From: CAXXOK01 sp964497495
GTDB taxonomy: Bacteria; Bacillota; Clostridia; Christensenellales; Aristaeellaceae
Reading direction: 5' to 3'
Length of the DNA: 64,000 nt
Assembly (NCBI GenBank): GCA_964497495.1
Contig: CAZCCZ010000005.1
Location: forward strand, 1-64,000
A program made the translations under genes and the position numbers. The notes under the pieces are model-generated. The model worked only from the letters and a program-made list of their open reading frames with translations, was not told the DNA's origin and ran no database searches. Positions 33,263 through 42,890 of this stretch are shown piece after piece (the first letter of the stretch is position 1; each line of letters starts with the position of its first letter).

Positions 33263-34869
33263 CACCTCGGATATAGTTTGCGGTATTCGTTCGGGCTTAC
33301 GCCTGTTTCCTTCTTGAAGGTTTTCAAAAAGTATTTCCCGTCGCGGTACCCGACCGCTTCGCAGATTTCCTGAACGGTCATCCGTGTCGTTCTGAGCAGT
33401 TCCCGCGCCTGTTTGATGCGCACTTCGGTGATATAGTCCACGACGGTCCGGTTCGTCTCCTTGCGGAACAGCGTGGCGAAGTAGCTGGCGTTGAAACCGA
33501 CATGTTCGCTGATTTCATCCAGCGAAAGGTGTTCCTGATAGTGTTCCTGTACATACTGCTTTGCCATGTTGATCGGCCTTGTGTTGCTGCTGCTGACCAG
33601 CGCCTGGTATTCCGTCATTACGCCCAGCGCCTGCTGCCGAAAGACCGAGAACAGCCGTTCCACGCTCCCGCATTGTTCCGCCAGCGTTTGAAACGCGTCC
33701 TCTCCGCCGATCTCCCCACCGTCGCCGATCCTGTTATCCTGCATCAGCTTACGGCGCGCCGCGTCATATACGGCGCGATACCCGCCGACCGCCATATCGT
33801 AAAGCTGGTACCCGGCCAGCTTATAGGAAAGCAGTTCCTGTATATACCGGTCCATGCTTTTAGCGATTCCTTCCGTATCCATGACGTCGATCAGCGGCTC
33901 CACGGCGGAGGCAAACGCCGCCAGCATCGTCTGCTGGGGAAAGGCGACCTCCTCCGGCAGTTGTTCGAACAATACGGAATGGCGATCCAGCAGGCGCTGG
34001 TCCAGCATCCTGCGCGCCGAAACCATCGTCGCGCCCAGCCGGCCGATATCCGCGCAGGGCTGCGCGATCGCCATGGACAGGCGCAGGCGGCTGAACAGGC
34101 TGAATTCCACGCGCAGTTCCTTGAGCATGTCGAGCAGTTCCGCCCGGATGGCGCGCAGTTCCTGCTGCGGCGCGCCAAGCAGGCCCCATATGAAGTAACC
34201 GTTTTCCAGCACTTCGATATCGTGGCAGAGCGGCCGAACGTGCTTTTTTAACAACGTCCAGGCGGACTCTTTCAGCCCCGTGCTGATATCCGCGTTGATC
34301 TGCCTGTCCAGCTCGGCCGATTCCAGCGCGTCCGCCTTGAGTACGAAAAGGCTCAGCGCGTCGTCCGGTTCAAAATGGAACTGGTAATTCGCGTTGAGAG
34401 AAGCCATATCCCCCGCGGACAGCGCGTTTTGATCCATCAGGTCACGCAGGAGCATCGAACGGACTTTATGCTCGTTGTTCTGCACCACCATGCGGCGGCC
34501 GTGACGAAGCCGGATCTTGTTCAGCGTTTCCTGCAGGTTTTCGCGGTTGATCGGCTTGAGCAGATAATCGCAAACACCGTATTGGATGGCCGTCTGCGCA
34601 TATTCAAACTGCCGGTACCCGCTGATGATGATAAACTCGATATCGGGTATCAGCTCGCGCGCTTTTTCCAATAAAATAAGGCCGTCGTACCCCGGCATCT
34701 TAATATCGCTGATGACCAGGTCGGGATGGTGAAGCCGTATCAGCTCCATGGCGGCAATTCCGTTATGGGCGGTGCCGACCAGTTCCATATCATGTGATTC
34801 CCAATCCGCCAGACGGCTGATCAGGTCGCATACCTTTGGTTCGTCGTCCGCCAGAACCACCTTAATCAT
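33262..34869 (-). CDS. YesN-type response regulator with AraC DNA-binding domain
   Basis: A 535-residue regulator. REC domain at residues 1-120 with acidic DDE at 8-10, phospho-acceptor Asp in LVISDIKMPGYDG and the conserved Lys in YLLKPI. A long middle region of about 250 residues follows, and a C-terminal AraC-type double helix-turn-helix (LSLDEISEHVGFNASYFATLF and MTVQEICEAVGYRDGKYFLKTF). ATG 34869 is chosen because the REC domain starts there. It is first in the operon with the kinase and the dead ATPase. It lies directly upstream of mglBAC and probably activates that operon. Confidence 0.92.
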   Translation of the reverse strand: MIKVVLADDEPKVCDLISRLADWESHDMELVGTAHNGIAAMELIRLHHPDLVISDIKMPGYDGLILLEKARELIPDIEFIIISGYRQFEYAQTAIQYGVCDYLLKPINRENLQETLNKIRLRHGRRMVVQNNEHKVRSMLLRDLMDQNALSAGDMASLNANYQFHFEPDDALSLFVLKADALESAELDRQINADISTGLKESAWTLLKKHVRPLCHDIEVLENGYFIWGLLGAPQQELRAIRAELLDMLKELRVEFSLFSRLRLSMAIAQPCADIGRLGATMVSARRMLDQRLLDRHSVLFEQLPEEVAFPQQTMLAAFASAVEPLIDVMDTEGIAKSMDRYIQELLSYKLAGYQLYDMAVGGYRAVYDAARRKLMQDNRIGDGGEIGGEDAFQTLAEQCGSVERLFSVFRQQALGVMTEYQALVSSSNTRPINMAKQYVQEHYQEHLSLDEISEHVGFNASYFATLFRKETNRTVVDYITEVRIKQARELLRTTRMTVQEICEAVGYRDGKYFLKTFKKETGVSPNEYRKLYPR

Positions 34870-35310
34870 CCGTTGCGTCTCTCCTCGTCCGTGCACGCCG
34901 TCGCAATTCCACCAGGCAAATCGTTCTTTTGAAGTTCTTATAGAATAATCTTCACATGCTTTTTCGGAAAAGTCAAGAATTACCTGAGAGAGGGTGGCGG
35001 GCGTCCCGTGCCCGCGGGCAAGGGTTATGCGAAGAACGCGATCCTGCGAATAGGATCGCGCTTGCTTTTGAACGTCCTGTTTCATTCGATTCTTATCACA
35101 AAATCCGTACCTTTCAAAGGTGCGATTTCGCAATCGGGCCGGAGGGAAGGGAATGAAGCAGATTTTCGATACGGTACCGATAAAGAAAACCGGAGGTTCC
35201 CCTATACGTTCCCGGGGCGCCCCCTACGCCTCCTTCCCGCGCATAAATCCCGCGTATACAGCGCGCTGCCTGCCGCAGAAGCGTTCACCGGGTAACGGCG
35301 ATCTTTGATA
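34870..35310. other. Gene-free stretch upstream of the response regulator
   Basis: No gene is apparent. A small hairpin GCGATCCT/AGGATCGC lies at about 35039-35061. A TTGACT hexamer on the minus strand lacks a good -10 box at the right distance, so no promoter is called. Confidence 0.45.
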
Positions 35311-35357
35311 ACGGCACAGAAGGGAGCGGTTTGCCGCTCCCTTCTGTGCCGTCTTTT
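35311..35357. terminator. Strong terminator downstream of the sulfatase/AraC operon
   Basis: Nineteen-base perfect arms (ACGGCACAGAAGGGAGCGG and its complement) with a TTTG loop, followed by TTTT on the plus strand. It would also stop minus-strand transcription leaving the AraC gene. Confidence 0.8.
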
Positions 35358-35473
35358 CAAAGGGTCTCGTACGCTCCGTTAAGCCTGGAAAGCGGGATGC
35401 GGAGTAATCAAATTACGGCTCGTAAACCGTTTCCCCGGCAGCCGAAAAAGGTCCGCCCTTTTTCCAGCCGGTA

Positions 35474-37714
35474 TCATTTACCGTTCAGCCTCCGGTACTC
35501 GCCGGGCGTCACGCCTTCCATTTCCTTGAACTTGCGCGTGAAGCTAGCGATGTCCAGATAACCGACGTTCGCAACGATGTCCTTGATCATGTGATCGGTT
35601 CGGAGTAATTCTTCCTTCGCCCGGGCGATGCGCAGGATCGAGTTCAGTTTCATGAAACCGTAGCCGGTCTCCTCGCGCAGGCAACGGTTGATGTAGGTGG
35701 CGGAAAAGCCCACGAGCTCGGACAGACGGCCGAGCGAGAAATCCGGCTCGCAGCAATGCTCCCGAACCGCGGTCAGGATGGTATGTCGCACCTCGCGCTG
35801 CACATTGTCGCGGCGGCTCTCCACCGCCTCGCAATTGGCGGTCGTGATTTCCCGCATCATTTCCCAATAGCGCTTCTCGTCGGGGAAAAACTCGATTGAA
35901 ACGATATTCTTACCGAAGCGCTGGGCCACGTTCGGCTCGCACACCGCCAGCGCCCTGGAAAACAGTTCAAAGCGCATATACGTCATGTTCAGAATGCTGT
36001 TGCAATTGTCCTCCAGCCGGTGGCGCAGCGCATCCAACATGCGCAGGGCGGTTTTCGTATCCACGCTGCAAAGGCTCTGCACGTAAATGCTCGTCGTCCC
36101 GTCCTCGGGAAGCAGACAGTTCCGGTTTCCGCCGTCCGCCGGCTGATCGTCGTACGGAAAGACGGCCGCGTCCCCCCGCGCGTTCGTTTTTTCGTTGAGC
36201 GCAATATAGGCCTCCAGAAAAGACATCGGTATGTGTTCCGCCCCGCGCACCAGCTTGCCCGCCCCGATCCTCGGCGAAGCAATTTTCAGCTTCTCCATCA
36301 GGCGCAGAAGCTGCGCGCACTGCTCCCACCGGCTGTCGGCCTCGTCGGAAACCACAATCAGCATCGCGAACAGTCGCTCGTCCTCCAGGTAAACGCCGTG
36401 CTCGTCCGCGCCGTCCAGATCGATCTCTTCCAGCTCCGCCTGGTGAAATTCCAGGGTTCGTCCCTCAGCCCTCAACAGCGCCACATAACAGGAAGCATCC
36501 TTCAGGTTTACGTTGGGGCATACGACGCGAAACTGCTCCTGGCCTTTCTCGTCCAGCGTTCCACGCAGGAGGCCCAGCATCACACGGTCCCGTATCATCG
36601 GCCGCTGCATGGAAAGCCGATCCTCCAGCGTGGACACCTGCGAATTCATATCGTTCAGGTGCCGGCTGATCCGTTCGAACTCCTGCGGATTATCCTCGTC
36701 CTCCTCGCCGCCCCCGATATTTTCCAACAGCGCTTTGATCGGTCGGTAGGAATATCGGGCCAGCTGGACCGCCACTACGCCGATCAGTAACGTTGCGGCC
36801 AGCGCAATCAGGATCATGTTGAGCCGCATGGCATTCGCGTCGCCGTATAGTTTGTCGAGCTGCACGCAGGTTATGATGTTGAAGCCGTACAGGTCAGTTT
36901 TATATCGGAGGATTTGATACTTCCGGGACGAAAGTTCGATTTCCGCGATGGTGTTCACTCCGCTGCGCAGGATACGGCCGCGCGCTTCCTGATCCTGCAG
37001 GTTCGTCTCGGACGTGCCGATCAGGCCGTAATTCGCCGTATACAGGTACAGATAATCGGGCTGCATGCCCAGATACTCGGTAGCGACGGCCAGCACGTCC
37101 GACATCCGGACGAGATACACGAATGTGCCGCGTTTATTGGCGTCCGATTTGAAAACGGGAAACGCGAAGGCGATGGAGGAGTGGTAACGCGAATCGCTGT
37201 CTACCCCGGGGTTTAAAAGCCATACGTACATGGACGAAATCGTGTTGAGCTTCGTAAAGAAACCGGACATGGTCAGGTTCGCCTCGCGGCTGATCGACTG
37301 CTCAAACTTCTTATAGTCCACGATCCCCGTCGAGGTATACACATCCGTTTCCCCTACGGAATAATAAAGCGTCTGCACGGGCAGGCGGCTGTTTTCCTCC
37401 ACGCGCTTCAAATATCCGGTAACGGCCGATTCCAGCATGGGGCCGCCGTTCTGTTCGTCCAACAGCCGGGTAACGTACTCGTCGGAAGAAAAGTAGTTTA
37501 CCGAGGCTTCCATGTCTTGAAGGATCGAATCGACATGAGCGGCGGTCTGCATGGTGGCCCGGCGGTACAGATCCTGTGCGGTCTCAGCGTGATTCGAACC
37601 CATGATGACGATCAGCACGCCCACCACGGCGATGACGGGAATCATCGCGATGCAGCAATAGGTGAGGAAATAGCGGCGATACACGCTTTTCCTTCTCATA
37701 CGCGTTCTTTTCAT
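35474..37714 (-). CDS. Membrane-bound AraC family regulator with extracellular dCache-like sensor
   Basis: A 746-residue one-component regulator. A basic N-terminus is followed by a membrane helix at about 15-37, an extracellular region at about 38-295 resembling the double-Cache sensors of YesM-like kinases, and a second helix at about 300-320 (MILIALAATLLIGVVAVQLA). A HAMP-like/coiled linker, a long cytoplasmic middle region and a C-terminal AraC domain follow (FSLGRLSELVGFSATYINRCL, MIKDIVANVGYLDIASFTRKF). It lacks kinase and REC domains. The start was placed at ATG 37714 next to GGAGG. It is the last gene after the permeases, binding protein and sulfatase, so it probably senses a sulfated or related glycan fragment outside the cell and controls this operon. 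Confidence 0.88.
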   Translation of the reverse strand: MKRTRMRRKSVYRRYFLTYCCIAMIPVIAVVGVLIVIMGSNHAETAQDLYRRATMQTAAHVDSILQDMEASVNYFSSDEYVTRLLDEQNGGPMLESAVTGYLKRVEENSRLPVQTLYYSVGETDVYTSTGIVDYKKFEQSISREANLTMSGFFTKLNTISSMYVWLLNPGVDSDSRYHSSIAFAFPVFKSDANKRGTFVYLVRMSDVLAVATEYLGMQPDYLYLYTANYGLIGTSETNLQDQEARGRILRSGVNTIAEIELSSRKYQILRYKTDLYGFNIITCVQLDKLYGDANAMRLNMILIALAATLLIGVVAVQLARYSYRPIKALLENIGGGEEDEDNPQEFERISRHLNDMNSQVSTLEDRLSMQRPMIRDRVMLGLLRGTLDEKGQEQFRVVCPNVNLKDASCYVALLRAEGRTLEFHQAELEEIDLDGADEHGVYLEDERLFAMLIVVSDEADSRWEQCAQLLRLMEKLKIASPRIGAGKLVRGAEHIPMSFLEAYIALNEKTNARGDAAVFPYDDQPADGGNRNCLLPEDGTTSIYVQSLCSVDTKTALRMLDALRHRLEDNCNSILNMTYMRFELFSRALAVCEPNVAQRFGKNIVSIEFFPDEKRYWEMMREITTANCEAVESRRDNVQREVRHTILTAVREHCCEPDFSLGRLSELVGFSATYINRCLREETGYGFMKLNSILRIARAKEELLRTDHMIKDIVANVGYLDIASFTRKFKEMEGVTPGEYRRLNGK

Positions 37715-37796
37715 GGATCCTCCGTCCTCATCGATTCTCCCGGATGGCTTTCTCCGCGACGGCAGGCCTCGCAAGTCCGCGGCGTACCCCCCATTT

Positions 37797-39317
37797 CTAC
37801 AGGCCGTTGAACTCGTAGCCCGCACCGTTACCGTCGTTGAACCAGTAGGGCGGGTCCCTGCGCATCCGAAACACCGTACGCAGCAGGTTGGGCTCCGCTT
37901 TCAGCAGCATCTCCAGCTCCTCCCGACGTTCGGCGTAGGCGGGCTCCCGGTATAAGTTGGTGAACTCATAGGGATCTTCGCGCAGGTCGTACAGTTCCCG
38001 GAAAATCCTGCTGCTTTCATCCAGCTCGAAGCCTTCGCCGTTAAGGCAAAGCTTCAGTTCGTCCTTCACGATTGCCACGCGGCCTTCGCAGGAGGAAATG
38101 ATCACTTTCCGGCCTCCCTGCGCGGCCACCTCGTCAAGCGGCTTGCCGTCGATCCCGGCGGGTGTCTGCGCCCCGCCGAATTGCAACAGCGTCGGGAAAA
38201 TATCGGTGCTTTCGACGATCTGCGGAATATCGCGGCGTTCCTCCTGCCCCGGGCGATGAACGACGAGGGGGACGCGAAGCACATCGTTATACACGGCGCA
38301 GTTCTTGCCCCAGAGGCTGTGGTTGCCCATCATATCGCCGTGATCCACGGTAAAAACAACGTACAGGTCGTCCCCCCAGAGCGTTTTTGCCTTGCGGAGA
38401 ATCCTGCCAATGTACTCGTCGATCTGCACAATATTGGCGTAATATTTCCGCCGCCACCCGCGCCAGTATTCCTCGGTGAAATTTTTCTGCGCATTGTCGG
38501 GCGCGGAGCCGCTTCCCTCGGTGCAGGGGCCCGTGCCGAAGTATCCCATCCGATTGTGTTTGGTCTCGTCTTCCCACTCGCCTTTGCGCCACCGGCGCGG
38601 AATATCGCGCGTCATGTCGATGTGCTCGTCGTACTCGCGGGGAGCGTCCATCGGATAATGCGGACCGGAAAAACTGACCCACATGAAGTGCGGCTGTCCG
38701 TCGTCGCACTGATCCAGATATGTCAGCGCCTTCTCCCCGGTCCATGAATCCGGATGCGTTTCCCTGGCGTTCGGATAGTCCGGGAGCGTGTTGCGCTTCT
38801 TGTCCGTTACGAAAACGTCCCGGTAGGGCTTCAGCAGCCCGCGTCTCTCCATCTCCGTGGAATAGTCGTCGTAATACCAAAGGGAGATGTTTTTATCGTC
38901 CTGCAGGTCCAGGTGGTCCATGCCCAACGTTTTATAATACGCGATGAAATGCTCGTATCCCTGCGTCAGATAGGGGCGGACGGCCGGGTACGGGCAGGGA
39001 ACAAAGTGACACTTACCGTGCATGGACGTACGATAACCGCTCCGGGAAAGGCAGGTAAACAGGTTGGGCAGCTGTACGGGCAGCGAAGCGCCGAAATTAT
39101 TGCTGATACAGCCGTTACGGTGGGGCCTCAGGCCGGTCATCCACGTACAACGCGCCGGCAGGCACACGGGGCTGGCCGTGTAAGCGTCCGTATAAACGTC
39201 GGAGATGTTCATCAGCCCGTGTAAAGCGGGCAGCGAATACGGCATATCCGAACGGTACAGCGTATCGATATGCTGTTCGTCCGTGGTAATCAGGAGAATA
39301 GAAGGTTTTTTCGGCAT
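37797..39317 (-). CDS. Sulfatase (formylglycine-dependent, type I)
   Basis: A 506-residue sulfatase of the alkaline-phosphatase fold that hydrolyses sulfate esters. The modification motif is C52-L-P-A-R56 within SPVCLPARCTWMTG; Cys52 must be oxidised to formylglycine by a maturase not encoded here. Metal ligands: ITTDEQH at about 11-16 and VDHGDMMGNHSLWGKN at about 315. There is no signal peptide, so it acts in the cytoplasm on imported oligosaccharides. GAGGTG lies five bases before ATG 39317. Its place after an LplABC-type importer suggests uptake of sulfated glycan fragments such as mucin or glycosaminoglycan pieces; the sugar cannot be assigned. Confidence 0.92.
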   Translation of the reverse strand: MPKKPSILLITTDEQHIDTLYRSDMPYSLPALHGLMNISDVYTDAYTASPVCLPARCTWMTGLRPHRNGCISNNFGASLPVQLPNLFTCLSRSGYRTSMHGKCHFVPCPYPAVRPYLTQGYEHFIAYYKTLGMDHLDLQDDKNISLWYYDDYSTEMERRGLLKPYRDVFVTDKKRNTLPDYPNARETHPDSWTGEKALTYLDQCDDGQPHFMWVSFSGPHYPMDAPREYDEHIDMTRDIPRRWRKGEWEDETKHNRMGYFGTGPCTEGSGSAPDNAQKNFTEEYWRGWRRKYYANIVQIDEYIGRILRKAKTLWGDDLYVVFTVDHGDMMGNHSLWGKNCAVYNDVLRVPLVVHRPGQEERRDIPQIVESTDIFPTLLQFGGAQTPAGIDGKPLDEVAAQGGRKVIISSCEGRVAIVKDELKLCLNGEGFELDESSRIFRELYDLREDPYEFTNLYREPAYAERREELEMLLKAEPNLLRTVFRMRRDPPYWFNDGNGAGYEFNGL

Positions 39318-39338
39318 ATTCACACCTCATAAAAGGAG

Positions 39339-39364
39339 GCCGGGGAGCCCCGATGCTCCCCGGC
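39339..39364 (-). repeat. GC-rich hairpin between binding protein and sulfatase genes
   Basis: GCCGGGGAGC and GCTCCCCGGC pair perfectly, 22 bases after the binding-protein stop codon. Confidence 0.7.
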
Positions 39365-39386
39365 GCCGGATTACGATTCGGACGGT

Positions 39387-40952
39387 TTACCGGACGGTAA
39401 CGGACATATAACGATCGTAGGCGGCCTGCGTAACGTTGATCGCATCCTGCAGATTCATGGATTTCACGGTGGCGACGTAGGCATCCCAGCCGTCGAGGGA
39501 TTCAGTGCCGATGATGAACTTGAGCACCATCTCGTCCACATAGGTGTCAATATCGGTCATTACGTCGGTACGCGTTTCGGACTCTTCCTCCGTCAGACTG
39601 ATGGAAGGAAGATACAGCGCGCTGTCCAACAACGGATCGTCGTCATACTCCAGGCGGATGGCCGTCGCCTCCGGCGACTTAAGGAGGTTTGCGTGGCAGG
39701 TCGTGTCGGAGTAAGCGTAGGTCGCGCAGTTGTGGCCTTTAAAATAGTAATTCAAACCCTCCTGTGAAATCCCTTTGTAATCCCACATGGCGGGCAGGTA
39801 CTGCTTCTTGCCGTCGACGGTCTCATAGTTCAGACCCTCGATGCCCCAGTTTGCCAGGTTGCTGCCTGCGTCGGTATACAGGAAGTTGAGCCACTTAACC
39901 GCCATTTCGATGTTCTTGCAGGAAGTGGTGACGGCGACGTTGCCGTATTCCATGTTCTTGCCGACGTTGCTCGCCTTATAACTGTCCCAATGCAGGAACT
40001 GGTCCTCGGTCAGGCGGGGATACGGCGTGGACAGTACGGTATAGCCTTCGGAAACTCCGAAGTTGTAGGCTGCCACGATGGGCTTGTCGTACGTGCCGAC
40101 CTTCCCCATGGAAAACAGCGTGTCCACGTTGCTGATGCTGGCGAAATCTTTGGAAATATAACCTTTCTCATACCAGTCGTGCATCAGCTCGAGATACTTG
40201 CGGAAACCTTCCTCGGTTTGCCCGAACTTAACGGTTCCGTTGTCCTGATAAAAATCCTGGCGCACGTCGTACGCGCCCATGAATTTCTCATCGTAACCGG
40301 TGCTGTTAAGCACGAACGGCGTAACGCCCGCCTCCAGCATTTTCTGGAAGAGTGCGCTCCACTGGTCGACCGTTTTCGGCACTTCGGGTACGCCGAGCTG
40401 ATCCATCATTTCCTTTTTCAGCACCAGGCGCATCCAAGCCGGGTTCGTTTCCCGGTAGACGCGGTACATGCTGCTGATAACGCCGTTGTCGTCCACCGTT
40501 TCGCGCCAGATGGAATCGCTGCCGGTGATGATGGACCAGTAGTCGGGCGCGGATTTTTCAAGATACGGCGCCAGATCGACGTAATATCCGTCTACATAAG
40601 CCTGGTACGTTCCGGAACTGTACAGGTTGGAACCGATGATGATATCCGGCATATCTCCGGAAATCAGCAGCGAATTGAGCGTTTCCTGCGCTGTGGAATA
40701 AGGCGGCGAAACAAAGTCGACGTGCACGCCCGTCAGCTCTTCCATCTTCTGATAAAACGGGGTCTCGTTCCAATCCTGGATGTAATCCTGAAGGTTGGTA
40801 TCGATATAGCGGAAAACCGTGAGTGTTACGGGGGAACCGGTATCGTTGACCACCGGAGTTGCGGTCGTCTCCGTTGTTTCGGCGCCGGCTGCCGCAGGCA
40901 GGCAGGCGCACAAGAGGCACAGGGACAGTAGCAGGGTAACAAACTTTCTCAT
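39387..40952 (-). CDS. Extracellular solute-binding protein (LplA type)
   Basis: A 521-residue binding protein, longer than ordinary maltose-type proteins and typical of LplA-like systems for complex oligosaccharides. Signal peptide about residues 1-25; LLCAC could be a lipobox, but an alternative cleavage after AAAGA also exists. The mature part carries LTVFRYIDTNLQDYIQDWNE, TGVHVDFVSPP and a late NIEMAVKWLNFLYTDAGSNLANWGIEG block characteristic of this group. AGGAGG lies upstream of ATG 40952. It is third in the operon after two permease genes. Confidence 0.9.
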   Translation of the reverse strand: MRKFVTLLLSLCLLCACLPAAAGAETTETTATPVVNDTGSPVTLTVFRYIDTNLQDYIQDWNETPFYQKMEELTGVHVDFVSPPYSTAQETLNSLLISGDMPDIIIGSNLYSSGTYQAYVDGYYVDLAPYLEKSAPDYWSIITGSDSIWRETVDDNGVISSMYRVYRETNPAWMRLVLKKEMMDQLGVPEVPKTVDQWSALFQKMLEAGVTPFVLNSTGYDEKFMGAYDVRQDFYQDNGTVKFGQTEEGFRKYLELMHDWYEKGYISKDFASISNVDTLFSMGKVGTYDKPIVAAYNFGVSEGYTVLSTPYPRLTEDQFLHWDSYKASNVGKNMEYGNVAVTTSCKNIEMAVKWLNFLYTDAGSNLANWGIEGLNYETVDGKKQYLPAMWDYKGISQEGLNYYFKGHNCATYAYSDTTCHANLLKSPEATAIRLEYDDDPLLDSALYLPSISLTEEESETRTDVMTDIDTYVDEMVLKFIIGTESLDGWDAYVATVKSMNLQDAINVTQAAYDRYMSVTVR

Positions 40953-41004
40953 AAGCGTCCTCCTATGATGTAATAATCCATTCACCGGCTTTCGCCGGTA
41001 GAAT

Positions 41005-41877
41005 TCAACCTTTGACGGATCCCAGCATAACGCCCTTCACGAAGTACTTTTGCACGAACGGATAAGCGCACAGGATTGGAACGACGGCTACGATGATTAC
41101 CGCGTATTTGGTCAGGTCTTTCAGATAAATGGCGTCGACGTCCTCGGTCATGCCCGCCGCCGCATCGTAGAGCAGAATATCGCGCACGAACATCTGCAGG
41201 GGATAGAGGGTCGTATCCGTCTGATAAATCATCGAGGTAAACCAGGTGTTCCAGTGCTCGACCGCGTAAAACAGCACGATCACGGCCATCGTCGCCTTAG
41301 AGACGGGAATATAAATTTGGTAGAGGATCCGCAGATCGTTCGCACCGTCGATATAGGCGGATTCCCGCAGTTCCTGCGGCACGCTCGCAAATGAGGTGCG
41401 CATGACGATCAGGTTCCAGGTGTTGACGGCCGTGGGGAGGATGATCGCCCACCGCGTGTTCAGCATCCCGATGGATTTGACCAGCATGAAAGTCGGTACG
41501 ATACCGACGCTGAAGTACATCGTAAAAACAAACAGGAAAACGAAGAACTTGCGGAAGGGCCAGCCTGTGCGGGCCAGCGCGTAAGCGCCCAGCGGGGTCA
41601 GGGACATGTTGATCGCCGTGCCGACTACGACGTAAAACAATGTGTTCATGTATCCGGACAGTATGTTCGGGTTATGGAACACCGTCTGATATCCGCGCAG
41701 GGAAACCCCGTCCGGATACAGCAGCAATCCGCGGTGACGGATCAGCCGGATCGGATCGCTGAAGGAAGCCATCAGCACGTGAATCATCGGGTACAGGCAA
41801 ATCAGGGCCGCGATGGTGATGATCAGATAATTCAGTGCCGTAAGGCATTTTTGACCAAAATTACGCTGCTCAATCAT
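41005..41877 (-). CDS. ABC transporter permease (LplC type)
   Basis: A 290-residue CUT1-related permease with six helices. It contains the FSVGIVPTFMLVKSIGMLNT region and the EAA loop LRESAYIDGANDLRILYQIYIP, and ends in KYFVKGVMLGSVKG as in LplC/YtcP proteins. It follows its partner permease by 15 bases. Confidence 0.9.
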   Translation of the reverse strand: MIEQRNFGQKCLTALNYLIITIAALICLYPMIHVLMASFSDPIRLIRHRGLLLYPDGVSLRGYQTVFHNPNILSGYMNTLFYVVVGTAINMSLTPLGAYALARTGWPFRKFFVFLFVFTMYFSVGIVPTFMLVKSIGMLNTRWAIILPTAVNTWNLIVMRTSFASVPQELRESAYIDGANDLRILYQIYIPVSKATMAVIVLFYAVEHWNTWFTSMIYQTDTTLYPLQMFVRDILLYDAAAGMTEDVDAIYLKDLTKYAVIIVAVVPILCAYPFVQKYFVKGVMLGSVKG

Positions 41878-41892
41878 ATTCGCATTCCTCTT

Positions 41893-42834
41893 TCACCATA
41901 AGCTATCCCCCGTTACCTTCCGGCTCAGCGCGTTGGCCCCGACCAGAATGATCAGGTTGATCGCCGAGTTGAAAAGCCCGACGGCGGCGCCGTAGCTATA
42001 GTTCATTTCATATAACCCGCGCCGGTAAACATAGCTGGAAATAACGTCCGCCGTCTCGTAGGTGGCAGGGCTGTATAAAAGAATGATTTTTTCATAGCCC
42101 ATTTGCATCATGTTTCCTACCCGCATAATCAGAAGCACGACGATGACCGGCATAATGGCGGGTACGTTGATATGGATAATGCGCCGGATCCGGCCCGCGC
42201 CGTCGATCGCCGCGGCCTCGTGCAAGGAAGGGTCTACCCCTGAAAGCGTCGCCAGATAGATGATCGTTCCCCAGCCCATGTTCTGCCACATATCCGAAGC
42301 CACGAAGATCGTACGGAAGTTTTTCGGGTCGGCCAGCAGGCTGGTTCGCTGGGCGCCGAAGGACGCCAGCACGTCGTTGAAAAGGGAATCGGACTGGCTG
42401 AACTCCATGAACAATCCGCATACGACCACGATCGAAATGAAGTGAGGCATATAGGTGACCGTCTGGATCAGGCTTTTATACCGTTTCCCGATCATCTGGT
42501 TGATCATCAGCGCGAACAGAATCGAGGACGTAAACGAGAATGCGATCTGGTACAGGTTTAAAAGCAGCGTATTGCGAATGACGCGCCACGCGTATACGCC
42601 GGTTAAAAAATCCTCGAAGTTCTTCCACCCTACCCAACGGCTTCCAGCAATGCCCTTCATCGGTTTGTAATCCTGGAAGGCGATTACCGCATAGTAAAAA
42701 CTGGAATAATGAAAAATAACGTAATATGCCACTACGGGAATCAGCATGAGGTAGATATATTTATACTGCCGTATCCGTTTTCCCAGCGTCGCCTGTCGCC
42801 CGCCGCCCGCACGGCGCCGCAAATCCGTCGTCAT
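41893..42834 (-). CDS. ABC transporter permease (LplB type)
   Basis: A 313-residue permease. The basic N-terminus leads to a first helix at about 30-50. VGWKNFEDFL and the EAA loop LHEAAAIDGAGRIRRIIHINVP are seen, with a YSYGAAVGLFNSAINL segment near the end that marks the LplB/YtcP-partner group. It is the first gene of the operon; a clear promoter lies 28 bases upstream. Confidence 0.9.
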   Translation of the reverse strand: MTTDLRRRAGGGRQATLGKRIRQYKYIYLMLIPVVAYYVIFHYSSFYYAVIAFQDYKPMKGIAGSRWVGWKNFEDFLTGVYAWRVIRNTLLLNLYQIAFSFTSSILFALMINQMIGKRYKSLIQTVTYMPHFISIVVVCGLFMEFSQSDSLFNDVLASFGAQRTSLLADPKNFRTIFVASDMWQNMGWGTIIYLATLSGVDPSLHEAAAIDGAGRIRRIIHINVPAIMPVIVVLLIMRVGNMMQMGYEKIILLYSPATYETADVISSYVYRRGLYEMNYSYGAAVGLFNSAINLIILVGANALSRKVTGDSLW

Positions 42835-42861
42835 GTTTATCGCCCCCGTCCCAATAGGGCT

Positions 42862-42890
42862 ATCATAGGTTTTCCCCGCGCGGAAATCAA
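42862..42890 (-). promoter_or_regulatory. Promoter of the permease/binding-protein/sulfatase operon
   Basis: Minus strand TTGATT (42885-42890), 17-base spacer, TATGAT (42862-42867). Confidence 0.75.

Noticed and set aside
34920..34990. Minus-strand promoter of the response regulator based on TTGACT
   Set aside because: No acceptable -10 hexamer at 16-18 bases; TATTCT and TATAAG lie at wrong distances.
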